Shown here piece by piece: positions 63,547 through 64,000 of a stretch of DNA of 64,000 nucleotides. Position numbers and translations under genes: made by a program. Position 1 is the first letter of the stretch. Each line of letters begins with the position of its first letter. The notes beneath the pieces are model-generated. The model searched no databases and was not told the DNA's origin. It saw only the letters and a program-made list of their open reading frames with translations. The stretch spans positions 12,752,157-12,816,156 of the forward strand of contig NC_092362.1 of NCBI RefSeq assembly GCF_030848805.1, read 5' to 3'. The DNA is from Temnothorax longispinosus. Lineage: Eukaryota > Arthropoda > Insecta > Hymenoptera > Formicidae.

Positions 63547-64000
63547 TTTGTCCCATTTCTCCTTTGGCACAGAGACATTTCTGAGTGATGAATACGAAAT
63601 ACATAAGTGACCGAACCGATACACCCTGCGGAAGACACCCTTATACTCAAAAGACCTACCCACCGACCACTTTAAATATTCTGGCTACGCTGGAAACAAT
63701 TTGTCCCATTTCTCCTTCGGCACAGAGCAACTACTAAATGCCACACACAAAAAACATAAGAGACCGAACCGATACACCCTGCGGAAGACACCCTTATACT
63801 AAAAAAACCTACGTCCCCCGACCACTTTAAATATTCTGGCTACGTTGAAAACGATTTGTCCCATTTCTCTTTCGACACAGAGCAACTACTAAATGCCACA
63901 CACAAAAAACATAAGAGACCGAACCGATACACCCTGCGAAAGACACCCTTATACTCAAAAAACCTACCCCCGGACCACTTTAAATATTCTGGCTACGCTG
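63547..64000 (+). repeat. ~154-bp tandem satellite, running off the window
   Basis: TTTGTCCCATTTCTCCTT begins units at 63547, 63700 and 63855. Units share GACCGAACCGATACACCCTG, GAAGACACCCTTATACT and CCACTTTAAATATTCTGGCT. The array continues beyond 64000. Confidence 0.92.

Noticed and set aside
1..64000. rRNA or tRNA genes, origins, attachment sites, riboswitches
   Set aside because: None seen on reading both strands; short matches to tRNA sequence are primer sites of retroelements.

Overview
This window is a dense nest of transposable elements and satellite DNA from a eukaryotic, almost certainly insect, genome. Introns with GT..AG borders, AT-rich intergenic DNA and insect-type copia, gypsy, I-like LINE, P/THAP, PIF-Harbinger and mariner elements all point that way; an ant or other hymenopteran is my best guess (inference only). 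I found no convincing single-copy host gene, rRNA, tRNA or CRISPR array. Many coding regions are broken, but several elements are young.

Layout. 1-5.9 kb: 3' part of a gypsy-type element (pol, then an unusual zinc-knuckle ORF downstream of pol, then a probable 2-kb LTR). 6-9.4 kb: MITE, microsatellites and duplicated Lys/Glu- and Arg/Glu-rich exon-like fragments. 9.4-14.5 kb: a copia element with near-identical LTRs and a 5-bp target duplication but deleted integrase and reverse transcriptase. 14.5-19.8 kb: a 152-bp satellite, tetranucleotide minisatellites, foldback elements and an isolated GC-rich block. 19.8-26.6 kb: an apparently intact 6.8-kb DNA transposon with a spliced transposase and an eight-exon DUF4806-like partner gene, inserted in the satellite. 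26.7-28.5 kb: Mutator-like transposase tail fused to a DEDD exonuclease. 30.1-40.6 kb: a P-element/THAP transposase gene interrupted inside a coding exon by a 7.3-kb gypsy/errantivirus-like element. 40.6-46.7 kb: an I-type LINE. 46.7-49.8 kb: degenerate repeats.

49.8-62.5 kb is the most interesting part. It holds three members (A, B, C) of a roughly 2.7-kb element family that I do not recognise. All have TTG...CAA ends and flanks consistent with a 2-bp target duplication. C is inserted in A; a PIF-Harbinger is also inserted in A; B sits inside that Harbinger in inverted orientation; a mariner is inserted in A as well. A and B encode small proteins in the same order: an acidic protein, a 42-aa and a 54-aa hydrophobic protein, and a 72-aa protein. 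Between A and B the two hydrophobic microproteins differ mostly at synonymous positions, so they look like selected genes. The right end carries a promoter/leader/splice-donor-like segment, and the first ORF is open through the left terminus, suggesting a circular or permuted form. A CCAAT motif recurs in one orientation along the family. No transposase is recognisable in it. The window ends in a ~154-bp satellite.
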